A stretch of DNA of 64,000 nucleotides from VBDM01 sp049802235 (GCA_049802235.1 JBARMB010000050.1:62001-126000), one strand, 5' to 3'. Shown: positions 28,158 to 36,965, numbered from the stretch's first letter. Program-made: numbers and translations. Notes: generated from the sequence alone by a model not told the origin.

Positions 28158-28568
28158 ATGGCGCCGAAGGTTCTTGCAGACCGGCTGGATCACTTCGTCC
28201 TCACGGTCAACGACATCGAGGAAACCACGAGGTTCTACGAACGCGCCCTCGGATTCAACAGGGAGTTCTTTCGCGGACCGGACGGGCAGCCGCGGCATGC
28301 ACTGCGCTTCGGCAATCAGAAGATCAACCTTCAGGACCGCACCACCGATACCCCGACCAAGGCAAAGGCCCCCACGTTCGGGTCGGGCGATTTCTGTGTT
28401 GTCGCAGCCGTTCCGCTGGACCAGGTGCTCGCGCGCCTGCGCGCGGAGAACATCCCGATCGTGGCCGGTCCGGTTCCGAGATGGGGCGCCCTCGGACCGC
28501 TGCGTTCCATCTACTTTCGCGACCCTGACGGCAACCTCGTCGAGATCGCGGAGTACGCCGGCCGGTAA
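28158..28568 (+). CDS. VOC family protein (glyoxalase/extradiol dioxygenase fold)
   Basis: This 136-residue single vicinal-oxygen-chelate module begins LADRLDHFVLTVNDIEETTRFYERALGF, with His12 as a likely metal ligand and the C-terminal ligand Glu in GNLVEIAEY. It resembles virulence-protein-like or glyoxalase-type VOC enzymes. Its position beside the Rieske dioxygenase genes suggests a role in aromatic catabolism, perhaps ring cleavage or isomerisation, but a single module of this length is more often a lyase or isomerase. An in-frame ATG at 28065 overlaps the promoter, so the ATG at 28158 is preferred. Confidence 0.8.
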   Translation: MAPKVLADRLDHFVLTVNDIEETTRFYERALGFNREFFRGPDGQPRHALRFGNQKINLQDRTTDTPTKAKAPTFGSGDFCVVAAVPLDQVLARLRAENIPIVAGPVPRWGALGPLRSIYFRDPDGNLVEIAEYAGR

Positions 28569-28578
28569 AGGGCGCGGT

Positions 28579-29055
28579 TCAGAGCGGAATGGCAAGCAGC
28601 GTATCGATGCTGCGGCTGTCGAGCACCACGACCCGCTCTTCGAACTGCGGCCGGCCGCCGTCGCCGTTCAGGCGGATGCGGTCGAGGTAGCGGCCGCTCG
28701 CGAACAGCATCGATTCGCCGGTGTGCATGATGCGCACCACCTGGAAGCCCGACACCGCGCGCGCCGTGTCCGCGTCGAGACGCTCGACCAGCGTGCACGA
28801 CACGCCGTGGCGGTAGCGCTGCGCCTCGTAGACGTTGGCGTGCCGCAGGGCGCTCACGCGGTCGCGCAGCATGGCGCGCGAATCGGCGTAGATGATGGGC
28901 AGCGGCAGGTCGCGCTCGAAATTCTCCGCGGTGGTGATGCGGTAGCGGCCGTTCTCGACGAAGAAACCCGGCCAGTCTTCGAGCCGGTCGTCGTCGATCG
29001 CGTGCGCGTAGCGCGCGAGGAGGTTTTCGATTTTGAGCTGCAACTCGATATCCAT
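28579..29055 (-). CDS. Aromatic-ring-hydroxylating dioxygenase, beta subunit
   Basis: This 158-residue protein has the NTF2-like/SnoaL fold of dioxygenase small subunits: LKIENLLARYAHAIDDDRLEDWPGFF, a Tyr-rich middle (YRHGVSCTLVERL) and the C-terminal VVLDSRSIDTLLAIPL. It has a structural role in the alpha3beta3 oxygenase. It begins four bases after the alpha-subunit stop and is the last gene of a six-gene minus-strand operon. It is convergent with the VOC gene. Confidence 0.92.
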   Translation of the reverse strand: MDIELQLKIENLLARYAHAIDDDRLEDWPGFFVENGRYRITTAENFERDLPLPIIYADSRAMLRDRVSALRHANVYEAQRYRHGVSCTLVERLDADTARAVSGFQVVRIMHTGESMLFASGRYLDRIRLNGDGGRPQFEERVVVLDSRSIDTLLAIPL

Positions 29056-29059
29056 CCGG

Positions 29060-30295
29060 CTACAGTCCCATGTGCCGGCGGTACGCCTGCCACAAGCCCC
29101 TCACCGAGGTCTCGGTGACGCGCGACTCGTCCGAGGCGACACCGGCCCCGCCCATTTCGATCACCGCGGCGCGCTCCGGCGCGCCCTGAACGCCGCGCTG
29201 CACGAAGCCGGTGGCGGCGCCGTCTTCCATCGAGATGAACCCCGCCGGGCCGATGAAATTGGCCTGCTTCAGGCGCCGCTCCGCCATAGCCGCGTCGTCA
29301 CTCTCGAAACCGAAGCAGGTCCACACCAGTTCGGTCCGGCACACGCCCTTGGGCAGCACCTGGCGCACCGCGAGGCTGTTCATGATCTGCTGCAGCACGA
29401 AGCCCGGGAACACCGCCAGGATCTGCAGCGTGATGCCGTCGCCGATCTCGTCCACCGAATCGAGCAGCGCCGGCGCTTCGAGCCGGTAGGCGTCCTTCGC
29501 CGAGCGCATCCCGGCCTTCTCGTATTCGTCGCCGCGCGCATCGGTCCTCATCATGGTGAAGCTGACGTGGTTGCCGCCGTCGCCGCCGACGATGACCCCG
29601 CCCTTCTGCGACAGCCGGTTCAGCCGGAACGTGGCGAAGAACGTGTGCAGCAGGCTCGCGTGGTAAGTGTCCTTGACGTTGTCGAGATACAGCTTCCAGT
29701 TGTTGGGAAAGATCTGGCTGTAGCCGCCGAGCAGCTTCACCGGCGCCTTCATCACCCGCCGGATGCGCTGCAGTATCTCCGGCCCGAGATAGTCCTCCAG
29801 CGGCGGCGTCGCCCCGGAGAGCGTCGCGAACATCAGCCCGCAGAACGTCGCCACGCGCAGCTTCCGCGGCCCATGGCATTCCGGCTTCGCATCGGCCGGC
29901 ATTCCGCCCTTGCCCTGGATACCGCGCCGGAAAGCCACGCCGGTGAGGTCGCCCCGCAGATTGTAGGTCCAGTTGTGATAGACGCAGACGATCTCCCTGA
30001 CGTTGCCGCGCTGCTTCAGGCACAGCAGCGCGCCGCGGTGCGCGCAGCGGTTCTCGAAGCAGCGCAGCTCGCCCGCTTCGTCGCGCGTCACCACCACCGG
30101 CATGTCGCCGACAAACGTGGTCTTGAAGTCCCCCGCATCGGGCAGCTCGGCCTCGAGCCCGAGAAAATTCCAGGCCGCGCCGCGGAAGACCCGCTCCTGC
30201 TCGCGGGCGTAGATTGCCTCGTCCTGGTAAACCCAGTACGGAACCCGGGTAATGCCTTCGGCGGGCCAGACGCGGGGCTCAGACACAGCGGACAC
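29060..30295 (-). CDS. Aromatic-ring-hydroxylating (Rieske) dioxygenase, alpha subunit
   Basis: This 411-residue catalytic subunit has the Rieske [2Fe-2S] ligands Cys84, His86, Cys104 and His107 (CAHRG and CVYHNW). The mononuclear iron site DTYHASLLH contains the bridging Asp209 and the ligands His212 and His217. It would cis-dihydroxylate or decarboxylate/hydroxylate an aromatic acid. No ferredoxin or reductase gene is adjacent, so electron-transfer partners must be encoded elsewhere. Neighbouring LigJ-like and dihydroxyphthalate-decarboxylase-like genes point to a phthalate- or benzoate-type substrate, which is inference. Confidence 0.93.
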   Translation of the reverse strand: MSAVSEPRVWPAEGITRVPYWVYQDEAIYAREQERVFRGAAWNFLGLEAELPDAGDFKTTFVGDMPVVVTRDEAGELRCFENRCAHRGALLCLKQRGNVREIVCVYHNWTYNLRGDLTGVAFRRGIQGKGGMPADAKPECHGPRKLRVATFCGLMFATLSGATPPLEDYLGPEILQRIRRVMKAPVKLLGGYSQIFPNNWKLYLDNVKDTYHASLLHTFFATFRLNRLSQKGGVIVGGDGGNHVSFTMMRTDARGDEYEKAGMRSAKDAYRLEAPALLDSVDEIGDGITLQILAVFPGFVLQQIMNSLAVRQVLPKGVCRTELVWTCFGFESDDAAMAERRLKQANFIGPAGFISMEDGAATGFVQRGVQGAPERAAVIEMGGAGVASDESRVTETSVRGLWQAYRRHMGL

Positions 30296-30367
30296 GGAAA
30301 CCTCGGCGGAGTAGGTGCAATAAATCTGTCTTGGGCGCGATACGCAGCGCCCGTGGACAAGAAATGT

Positions 30368-31408
30368 TCACACCTTCCTGCCGGGGTGGCCGCGTCGGGT
30401 CAGCAGCGCGTCGAGACGTGGATAGACGCGGCGGGCGTTGCCCTCGAAGATCTTATAGCGGCTCTCATCGCTCAAGGCCTTGACCTGGTCGACGTAGCGT
30501 TTGGTGTCGTCGTAATAGTGACCGGTCTGCGGATCGATGCCCTTCACCGCGCCGACCATTTCCGAGGCGAACAGGATGTTGTCTATGGGAATGACCTGGG
30601 TGAGCAGCTCGATACCCGGCAGATGATAAACGCAGGTGTCGAACCAGACGTTGCTCAGCAGATATTCGGCGAGCGGCGGTTTACCCATGTCCTGGCACAG
30701 GCCGCGGTAGCGGCCCCAGTGGTACGGTACCGCGCCGCCGCCGTGCGGGATGACGAATTTCAGCGTCGGGAAATCCTTGAACAGATTACCCTGGATGAGC
30801 TGCATGAAGGCGGTCGTGTCGCCGTTGATGTAATGCGCGCCGGTGTGGTGGAAATTCGGATTGCAGGACGAGGACACGTGGATCATTGCCGGCACTTCGA
30901 GCTCGCACAGCTTCTCGTAGATCGGGTACCAGTGCTTGTCGATGAGCGGCGGATCGGTCCAGTAGCCGCCCGAGGGGTCGGGATTGAGGTTGACGCCGAC
31001 GAAACCGAGCTCCTTCACGATGCGCTCGAGCTCGGGAATGCAGTTCTTCGGCGATACGCCGGGAAACTGCGGCAGCTGGCCGACGCCGACGAAATTATCC
31101 GGCAGCAGCCTGCAGATGCGGTGGATGAGGTCGTTGCAGATCGTCGACCATTCCCTGCTGATCGCCTCGGTGCCGACGTGATGCGCCATGCCGCCGGCGC
31201 GCGGCGAGAAGATAGTGAGATCGCTGCCGCGCTCATTCTGGAACTTGAGCTGCGGCGCGACGCTCTTCACCAGCACCTCGTCGCCGATGCCCAGATCGGT
31301 CGAGGCCGGCTTGCGGGCGGAATCGGCGAGCCCGGCGAGCTGCTTGTCGCGGAACAAGTGGAGCGCCTGCGGCTCGGTGGTGTAATGGCCGTGGATATCG
31401 ATGATCAT
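30368..31408 (-). CDS. Amidohydrolase, likely 4-oxalomesaconate hydratase (LigJ type)
   Basis: This 346-residue amidohydrolase-fold protein begins MIIDIHGHYTTEPQAL, with the first two metal-binding His residues at 6 and 8. It contains GVNLNPDPSGGYWTDPPL, the VIPHGGGAVPYHWGR motif and FASEMVGAVKG. These segments resemble LigJ, which hydrates 4-oxalomesaconate in the protocatechuate 4,5-cleavage pathway. An aminocarboxymuconate-semialdehyde decarboxylase-like activity is the main alternative. It is transcribed with the Rieske dioxygenase. Confidence 0.75.
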   Translation of the reverse strand: MIIDIHGHYTTEPQALHLFRDKQLAGLADSARKPASTDLGIGDEVLVKSVAPQLKFQNERGSDLTIFSPRAGGMAHHVGTEAISREWSTICNDLIHRICRLLPDNFVGVGQLPQFPGVSPKNCIPELERIVKELGFVGVNLNPDPSGGYWTDPPLIDKHWYPIYEKLCELEVPAMIHVSSSCNPNFHHTGAHYINGDTTAFMQLIQGNLFKDFPTLKFVIPHGGGAVPYHWGRYRGLCQDMGKPPLAEYLLSNVWFDTCVYHLPGIELLTQVIPIDNILFASEMVGAVKGIDPQTGHYYDDTKRYVDQVKALSDESRYKIFEGNARRVYPRLDALLTRRGHPGRKV

Positions 31409-31457
31409 GGAATGACAGTCTCTGGGTTGAACGATGAAACCGATGCGGGCGGAGGCG

Positions 31458-32321
31458 CTAGCGCGGCGCGGCGATCACGCTATCGAGGAACTGGAGCACC
31501 CGCGCAGGAGCCGTTTCCTCCGTCTGGCCGGCGACGGGGACGTCCCAGTACTCCGCGCGCGGCAGGCATTCTTCCAGATACCTCGCCGCCGAGGTCGCGT
31601 GCGAGTCGTCGTGGCCCGGAATGACGAGCGCCGGGATGTCCAGGCGGAGCAAATCCTCGGGCTCGGCGCCCGGAGCGGTATCCCGATCGAGGAGCGTGCG
31701 GCCCATGTCGGCGACCAGGAGCTGGTACTTATCCACGTCTTCCCTGGCATAGGACTCGGCAAAGGCGCGGTCATGCCGGATGACCGCGGCCCATGGCCCG
31801 CCTCTCGGGTCGGCACCGAACGGCTTGCCTTCCTGGGTGACCAGCGAGACGACCTGCTGCAGGCCGTGCTGCTGCACATACGCCAGATGTTCCGCAAAGC
31901 GCTGCCGCCCCTTGATGCGGTATTTGGCGCCGCCCACGGGCCAATAGAGCACCATGCTGAGCGTGGCCTGCGGATAGGCGACGCCAAACGCGACCACCGG
32001 GCAGCAACCCATGCAGCCGCCCATGAGGTGGGCGCGCTTGATGTTCAGATGGTCCAGCAGCCCCTTGCCCTGCGCCACGTAGTGGGCCCAGGTCAGGTGC
32101 TCGACCCGGCCGCCCGACTGGCCGCACTCGCGCCGGTCGAAGACGATGCAGGTGTATTTCTTCGGCAGGTGGTCAAGGAGCCTGATGCGGGCGTACACGC
32201 CGAGCGTGCTCCACCTCTCCAGCGTGGCGTCGAATCCACCGGGCGAGTACATCAACAACGGCGGCCCGGAGCCCACCACCTCGTAGCGTGTGGCGATGCC
32301 ATCGATGATCGCGGTGGGCAT
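31458..32321 (-). CDS. Alpha/beta hydrolase with Cys at the nucleophile elbow
   Basis: This 287-residue alpha/beta hydrolase has the oxyanion region LLMYSPGGFDATLERW and the nucleophile elbow GGCMG (Cys103) where Ser is usual. The probable acid residue is in IPGHDDSHAT. The His normally found near the C-terminus is not evident: the aligned segment reads PVAGQTEETAP. It may be a Cys-type hydrolase (compare dienelactone hydrolase), a C-C bond hydrolase, or have lost hydrolase activity. It sits 12 bp after the PanB-like gene in the catabolic operon. Confidence 0.8.
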   Translation of the reverse strand: MPTAIIDGIATRYEVVGSGPPLLMYSPGGFDATLERWSTLGVYARIRLLDHLPKKYTCIVFDRRECGQSGGRVEHLTWAHYVAQGKGLLDHLNIKRAHLMGGCMGCCPVVAFGVAYPQATLSMVLYWPVGGAKYRIKGRQRFAEHLAYVQQHGLQQVVSLVTQEGKPFGADPRGGPWAAVIRHDRAFAESYAREDVDKYQLLVADMGRTLLDRDTAPGAEPEDLLRLDIPALVIPGHDDSHATSAARYLEECLPRAEYWDVPVAGQTEETAPARVLQFLDSVIAAPR

Positions 32322-32333
32322 GGCGCGATCGGG

Positions 32334-33149
32334 TCAGGTCTTGATCTGGCGCGCCGCGCGCACGTCTTCAGCCAGGGCCGAAAAAGCGTCGAGCGCGATC
32401 CTGGCGACATTGGCATAGCCCCCGGGCTTGTCGATGGCGCTGGCCGCATAGCCGATGGCGGCATGCGCCATTCGCACCCGCCCATCGAGCCAAGGCCCGC
32501 CGCCGAATCCGCCGATCACCGGTATTCCCACCGCACTGACCACTGCAGCGCCTGCCACCGGCCCGGAATTGGTGAAGTCCAGCAGGGCGGCACCCGCCGC
32601 CTCGAGGCGCTTTGCCTGTTCGACGAGCTTCGCCGCCATTCCTGCCGGCGCCTGTGCTCCGGCCGCCGCCTGGGCACTGTAGGAGATGCCGAATTGCAGG
32701 GCGGTCTGCGGAGTAAGCCCGAATTGCGCCCAGACCGGAATACCCGCACGGGTGAGCGCAGTGACCGCCTCGGGAAAATCGGCTGCGCCGTCCAGCTTGA
32801 TCATGTCCGCGCCCGCCTCTTTGACGATGCGGATGGCAGCGCGCACTGTGCTGTCCACGCCCTCCTGCAGCGGACCGAAGGGAAAGTCGCAGCTGACGAG
32901 TGCCCGCTTCACGCCACGGCGCACGGCCTTGCAGACCACGAGCATCTCCTCCAGCGTGACCTCCAGGGGATTGGAATGGCCCCACAAATTGACGCCCACC
33001 GAATCTCCCACAGAGACGATTTCCACCCCGGCACGGTCCGCGATCTGCGCGATCTGGTAGTCCCAGGCCACCACGCCGACAATTTTTCGTCCGTCGCGCT
33101 TCATCTGCTGAAGCGCAGGAATGGTGACAGCGGACTGCTCGGACTCCAT
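32334..33149 (-). CDS. PanB-like (ketopantoate hydroxymethyltransferase family) protein, divergent
   Basis: This 271-residue TIM-barrel protein of the PanB family has the metal-ligand positions Asp49 (VGDSVG) and Asp88 (CDFPFG), Lys118, and LTPQ. The catalytic Glu of PanB (Glu181 in E. coli) is Thr193 here (LLDFTNSG), and Glu114 is replaced by Asp120. It is therefore unlikely to be the housekeeping pantothenate enzyme and more likely a lyase/aldolase relative in the catabolic operon. The ATG at 33149 has AGAGGAG upstream; the longer frame is shadow. Confidence 0.7.
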   Translation of the reverse strand: MESEQSAVTIPALQQMKRDGRKIVGVVAWDYQIAQIADRAGVEIVSVGDSVGVNLWGHSNPLEVTLEEMLVVCKAVRRGVKRALVSCDFPFGPLQEGVDSTVRAAIRIVKEAGADMIKLDGAADFPEAVTALTRAGIPVWAQFGLTPQTALQFGISYSAQAAAGAQAPAGMAAKLVEQAKRLEAAGAALLDFTNSGPVAGAAVVSAVGIPVIGGFGGGPWLDGRVRMAHAAIGYAASAIDKPGGYANVARIALDAFSALAEDVRAARQIKT

Positions 33150-33243
33150 GGTGGCTCCTCTTTCGCTCGGGTCGGGGCCCCACCGCGCCGGGCGGTGCGA
33201 CTCCTGATTATAACGATTCCAACGAGACCAAATTCGCCCGGAA

Positions 33244-34188
33244 TCAGGCCGTGAGGCCGTGCGTGTTACGCGCAAACAGCTCTCCCACCGTAACGGGGCG
33301 GGTGATGATGCCCTGCGTCAGGCTGTGCCGGATGATTTCCTCGAGGACCGACCGGTTGGGCGCGATGCCGTAGGGCAGCGGATCGCCCGTGATGTCCATC
33401 ACCCGCCGGTGTACTTCGTCTACCTGGGTCGGCTTCGCAATCCGGCCGGCCTTGAGGCGCTGGATGTAGAGACGCTTCGCCTCGGCGAAGGCGTTGAAGA
33501 TGTCCGCGGCCAGATCCGGGTGGGCGTCAAGGAGGTCGTCCTTGATCACGACCGTGTGGTTGATGGGGTAATGGCCGCGCTGGCGCAGGGCCGCAAGGCC
33601 CGCCTCCAGCGCATTGGGAATGAGAGGCTTCACGTCCGGGTGGTCCATCTCAACGCCGATGGCGGCGGCGATCTCCCCCGAAGCCACCAGGTCCCCCAGC
33701 TTCTTCCCTTTCTCAATGGGCACGACATTGACGGGGGGCCGGTACTCGGCCACATGCTCGTCGCCGGAGAGCATCCAGGTGATCTTGCCCAGGTCCACGC
33801 CGTGCTCCTGCTGCAGGACGCTTCGGGCCCACAGACCGGTGGTGACGGTGTAGCCGCGATTGACGCCAATCTTCTTGCCTTCCAGATCCTTGGGGCTCTT
33901 GATGCCGGCCTTGGTGTTGACCACGATGGCGCCGTGATGGAAGGCCCGCACCAGAAAGATGGGCAAGGCGGTCATGCGCTTCCCATGGGCGCGCGCGCAC
34001 ACGTAGGTGGTGATCGCCATCTCGCAGATGTCGAACTCCAGCCCCCGCACCATGCGGCGGAACGCGTCGATGAGGGGATTGACCTCTTCGAACTCGAACG
34101 CGAAGGTCCTGGGTTTGGCGCTGCCGTCCTTGAGCGCCTGGTTGTTTCCCTGGGTGCGGGTTACGGTCTTCAGCTTGAGTTCGGCCAT
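33244..34188 (-). CDS. 4,5-dihydroxyphthalate decarboxylase-like / periplasmic-binding-fold protein (paralogue A)
   Basis: This 314-residue protein has the type II periplasmic-binding fold (GIKSPKDLEGKKIGVNRGYTVTTGLWARSVL) and a C-terminal DPLPYGIAPNRSVLEEII that is shared with Pht5-type 4,5-dihydroxyphthalate decarboxylases. It lacks a signal peptide (it begins MAELKLKTVTRTQG), which fits a cytoplasmic enzyme rather than a transporter receptor. It is the first gene of the minus-strand arm, divergent from paralogue B. Family members are often annotated as ABC substrate-binding proteins. Confidence 0.75.
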   Translation of the reverse strand: MAELKLKTVTRTQGNNQALKDGSAKPRTFAFEFEEVNPLIDAFRRMVRGLEFDICEMAITTYVCARAHGKRMTALPIFLVRAFHHGAIVVNTKAGIKSPKDLEGKKIGVNRGYTVTTGLWARSVLQQEHGVDLGKITWMLSGDEHVAEYRPPVNVVPIEKGKKLGDLVASGEIAAAIGVEMDHPDVKPLIPNALEAGLAALRQRGHYPINHTVVIKDDLLDAHPDLAADIFNAFAEAKRLYIQRLKAGRIAKPTQVDEVHRRVMDITGDPLPYGIAPNRSVLEEIIRHSLTQGIITRPVTVGELFARNTHGLTA

Positions 34189-34326
34189 GGGGCGCTTCGA
34201 TTCAGGTGGACTGAGGAAGTCATGTCGCGGTTGAGCGCGCAGTGTATGCGTAACGTCCGCGGCGTGTCGAGCGAGAACCGGAAACGGGGTGTGTCCTGAT
34301 CTCCCCTGACCGTTCCCGCGTTCATA

Positions 34327-34353
34327 TTGCGCGCCGAACAATTCCGCTATCAT
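34327..34353 (+). promoter_or_regulatory. Candidate sigma-70 promoter of the plus-strand catabolic arm
   Basis: TTGCGC at 34327-34332 and TATCAT at 34348-34353 are separated by 15 bp, followed 35 bases later by the ATG of paralogue B with GGGGAG upstream. The spacer is slightly short, so strength may depend on an activator. The 199-bp intergenic region must also hold the promoter for the opposite arm. Confidence 0.4.
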
Positions 34354-34387
34354 CGACACTGTACAAGCGAAAGCTCAAGGGGAGCCC

Positions 34388-35377
34388 ATGTCGCAACTGC
34401 GTCTTTCCATCGCGACCACGGATTACGATCATTTCCGCGATTTCAGGCTGGGCTGGGTCAAGGCCGAAGGCATCGATCTCAATTGGCTCAATCTCGGCCA
34501 CCACGAGTGCTTTGCGCGCTTCACGGCCCATCGCGAATTCGATTTATCCGAACTTTCCTTGGCGAAATTCACGACCCAGGTGACGCGCAAAGACAGCGAC
34601 GTCATAGGCCTTCCGGTCGTCTGCTCGCGGCTGTTCCGCTTCAGCTCCTTCTATGTGAACAAGAAGAGCAAGATCAAAACCGTGCAGGATCTGAAGGGCA
34701 AGAAAATCGGCTCGCCGGAATGGGCGCATTCGGCGGCCGTGTATATGCGCGGCTGGATGCACAACGACATGGGCGTGAAGCTCACGGACGTGCACTGGGT
34801 CCAGGCGGGCGCGAACGCGCCCGGCCGCGAAGAAAAGGTCGAGCTCGATCTCCCCAAGGGGCTGAAGCTCACGCGCGTCGCCGACAAGTCCCTGAGCGAG
34901 TTGCTGGCCGCGGGCGAGATCGACTGCGCCATCATCGCGCGCCCGCCGAACTGTTTCCTGGAAGGCCATCCCGACGTGGTGCGCCTGTTTCCGGATTATC
35001 TCGGGATGGAAGAGGACTATTACGAACGGACCGGGGTCTGGCCGATCATGCACATCATTGCAATGAGGAGGCGGATCCTGGAGGAGAATCCCTGGGCCGC
35101 GCGCAATCTCTACAATGCCTTCCTGGAATCGAAGCGCCGCAGCATCGAGCGCCTGCTCGATCCCGCCGTATCGCGCTATCCACTGGCGTGGCTTCCCACC
35201 TACGCGCGCAAGATGCGCGACCTGTTCGGCGGCGATCCGTTTCCCTACGGCATCGAGGAAAACCGTGCGACCTGGGAACAGATGGCGCTCTACACCTGGC
35301 AGCAGGGCATTGCCCACCGCCAATTCAAGCCCGAGGAAATTTTCCCCGAGGGCATCATGACCAAGGTGGTGATCTGA
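34388..35377 (+). CDS. 4,5-dihydroxyphthalate decarboxylase-like protein (paralogue B)
   Basis: This 329-residue protein begins MSQLRLSIATTDYDHFRDF with no signal peptide. It has the family motifs LPVVCSRLFRFSSFYVN, DLKGKKIGSPEW, APGREEKVELDLP and DPFPYGIEENRATWE. It resembles Pht5, which decarboxylates 4,5-dihydroxyphthalate to protocatechuate. It is followed after one base by a class II aldolase gene. Product assignment is by family; substrate could be another ortho-dihydroxy aromatic acid. Confidence 0.78.
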   Translation: MSQLRLSIATTDYDHFRDFRLGWVKAEGIDLNWLNLGHHECFARFTAHREFDLSELSLAKFTTQVTRKDSDVIGLPVVCSRLFRFSSFYVNKKSKIKTVQDLKGKKIGSPEWAHSAAVYMRGWMHNDMGVKLTDVHWVQAGANAPGREEKVELDLPKGLKLTRVADKSLSELLAAGEIDCAIIARPPNCFLEGHPDVVRLFPDYLGMEEDYYERTGVWPIMHIIAMRRRILEENPWAARNLYNAFLESKRRSIERLLDPAVSRYPLAWLPTYARKMRDLFGGDPFPYGIEENRATWEQMALYTWQQGIAHRQFKPEEIFPEGIMTKVVI

Positions 35378-35378
35378 A

Positions 35379-36143
35379 ATGAGCAACGCACACAAGATCG
35401 TGGAAGCACCGAAATCAGGCGATCCGGTCGCAGCCGCGCTGATGGCAGACCTGGCCGCCGCGAGCCGCATCCTCGTCGCGCAGAATGTCGTCGACGGCTT
35501 CGGTCACGTCTCGATGCGCCATCCGTCGGCGCCCGAGCGCTATCTGATGGCGCGCTCGATTGCACCGGCATTGGTGACGCCCGATGACATCATCGAATAC
35601 GATCTGGACAGCAATCCCTGCAATGCCAACGGCCGCGGCAGTTTCCTCGAGCGCTTCATCCACGGCGAAATCTACAAAGCCAGGCCGGATGTCATGTCGG
35701 TTGTGCACAGCCATTCGCCGTCGGTGGTCCCGTTCGGGCTGGTCGGCGTGCCGATGCAGGCGATGTTCCACAACGCCGCCTTTATCGCCGCCGGCGTGCC
35801 GGTGTTCGACATCCGTGACAAGTTCGGCGCCACCGACATGCTGGTCGGCAACGGGCCCAAGGGCGTGGCGCTGGCGGAGGTCATGGGCAACAAGGACATC
35901 GTGCTCATGCGCGCGCATGGCAGCGTCGCCTGCGGACCGACGCTGCAGTCGGCGGTATTCCGCGCGGTGTACACCGAAGTCAATGCCCGCATCCAGCACT
36001 GGACCCTGGCGCTCGGGGGCGGTGCGCCGATGGCCGCGCTCGACGCTGATGAAGGCCGGCTCGCCGACGCCATCAACCAGACCGCCGGCAAGCGCGCCTG
36101 GGACCTGTGGCGCAGCCAGGTCCGCAGCCAGGTCAACTGGTAG
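35379..36143 (+). CDS. Class II aldolase/adducin family protein
   Basis: This 254-residue protein has the zinc-binding VVHSHSP motif and the later MRAHGS His, both typical of class II aldolases and of related decarboxylases. The N-terminal GFGHVSMRHP loop is conserved. Some members of this family, such as 3,4-dihydroxyphthalate decarboxylase of the phthalate pathway, decarboxylate aromatic acids, which suits the neighbours. Coupled to paralogue B by a one-base gap. Confidence 0.85.
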   Translation: MSNAHKIVEAPKSGDPVAAALMADLAAASRILVAQNVVDGFGHVSMRHPSAPERYLMARSIAPALVTPDDIIEYDLDSNPCNANGRGSFLERFIHGEIYKARPDVMSVVHSHSPSVVPFGLVGVPMQAMFHNAAFIAAGVPVFDIRDKFGATDMLVGNGPKGVALAEVMGNKDIVLMRAHGSVACGPTLQSAVFRAVYTEVNARIQHWTLALGGGAPMAALDADEGRLADAINQTAGKRAWDLWRSQVRSQVNW

Positions 36144-36200
36144 CGCGCCGGTCAACCTGCAATATCCGCAATCCGCAACGATCACCGGGGGCAGTACGTC

Positions 36201-36872
36201 ATGTCAGAGACCGAATTGAAGCAGCAGCTCGTCGACTGCATCCGCATGCTCGAGCAATCCGACATCATCGACTACAACGGCCATTGCAGCATCCGCGTCG
36301 ACGACAACCGCGTCCTCATCAACATCGGCTCGTGCCAGCGCAGCCGGCTCACCGTCGATGACATCTGCACCATCGACCTCGAAGCGAATCAGATCGAGGG
36401 CAAGGGCAATGCGCCGCTGGAGCGCCACCTGCATTGCGGCGTCTACCGGGTTCGGCCCGAGGTGAAGGCGATCGTGCACGCGCACCCGAAGTGGTCCACG
36501 TTCCTCACCATGGTCGGCGAGAGCTACCAGCCGGTGTACGCGCAGGGGTCGCTGGTCTATCCGGTGCCGCTGCTCGACTCGCCGAACGCGATCAACAACC
36601 GGCCGATGGCCGACCGCCTGGCCGCCACGCTCGGGCAAAGGCCCGCGGCGCTGATGAAGTCGCACGGCGCGGTGACGGTCGGCAAGGACATCGTCGAGGC
36701 ATTCGTGCTCGCGAACTATATGGAGGAGAACGCCTACCGGCAGTACATGGCGCTGCAGATCGGCAAGCCTTATGCGTTCAGCGAGGAGGAAGTGGCGCTG
36801 TGCCGCGAGAAGCTCTGGAATCCGGGTCTGTTCAAGCGCACTTGGGATCATTTCCGCGCGAAGCTGGGGTGA
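36201..36872 (+). CDS. Class II aldolase/adducin family protein (second copy)
   Basis: This 223-residue protein is only distantly like its upstream neighbour, with zinc ligands in IVHAHPKW and MKSHGAV and an N-terminal IIDYNGHCSIRVDDNR. It could be an aldolase cleaving a hydroxy-oxo acid late in the ring-cleavage pathway or a second decarboxylase. It lies 57 bp after the first class II aldolase gene and is probably in the same operon. Confidence 0.85.
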   Translation: MSETELKQQLVDCIRMLEQSDIIDYNGHCSIRVDDNRVLINIGSCQRSRLTVDDICTIDLEANQIEGKGNAPLERHLHCGVYRVRPEVKAIVHAHPKWSTFLTMVGESYQPVYAQGSLVYPVPLLDSPNAINNRPMADRLAATLGQRPAALMKSHGAVTVGKDIVEAFVLANYMEENAYRQYMALQIGKPYAFSEEEVALCREKLWNPGLFKRTWDHFRAKLG

Positions 36873-36965
36873 TCCGCCGGGCGACTCGGTCCACCTCCGG
36901 CGCGAAAGCCGGAGTAAGCTAAGAGCAACGTTGCACAGACAACGCTTCTGAACCAGGGAGGCATC

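Noticed and set aside
29033..31624. Long plus-strand frame opposite the Rieske dioxygenase and LigJ-like genes
   Set aside because: It is antisense to genes with complete catalytic motifs.
32334..33149. Housekeeping pantothenate gene panB
   Set aside because: The catalytic Glu is replaced and the context is an aromatic catabolic operon.
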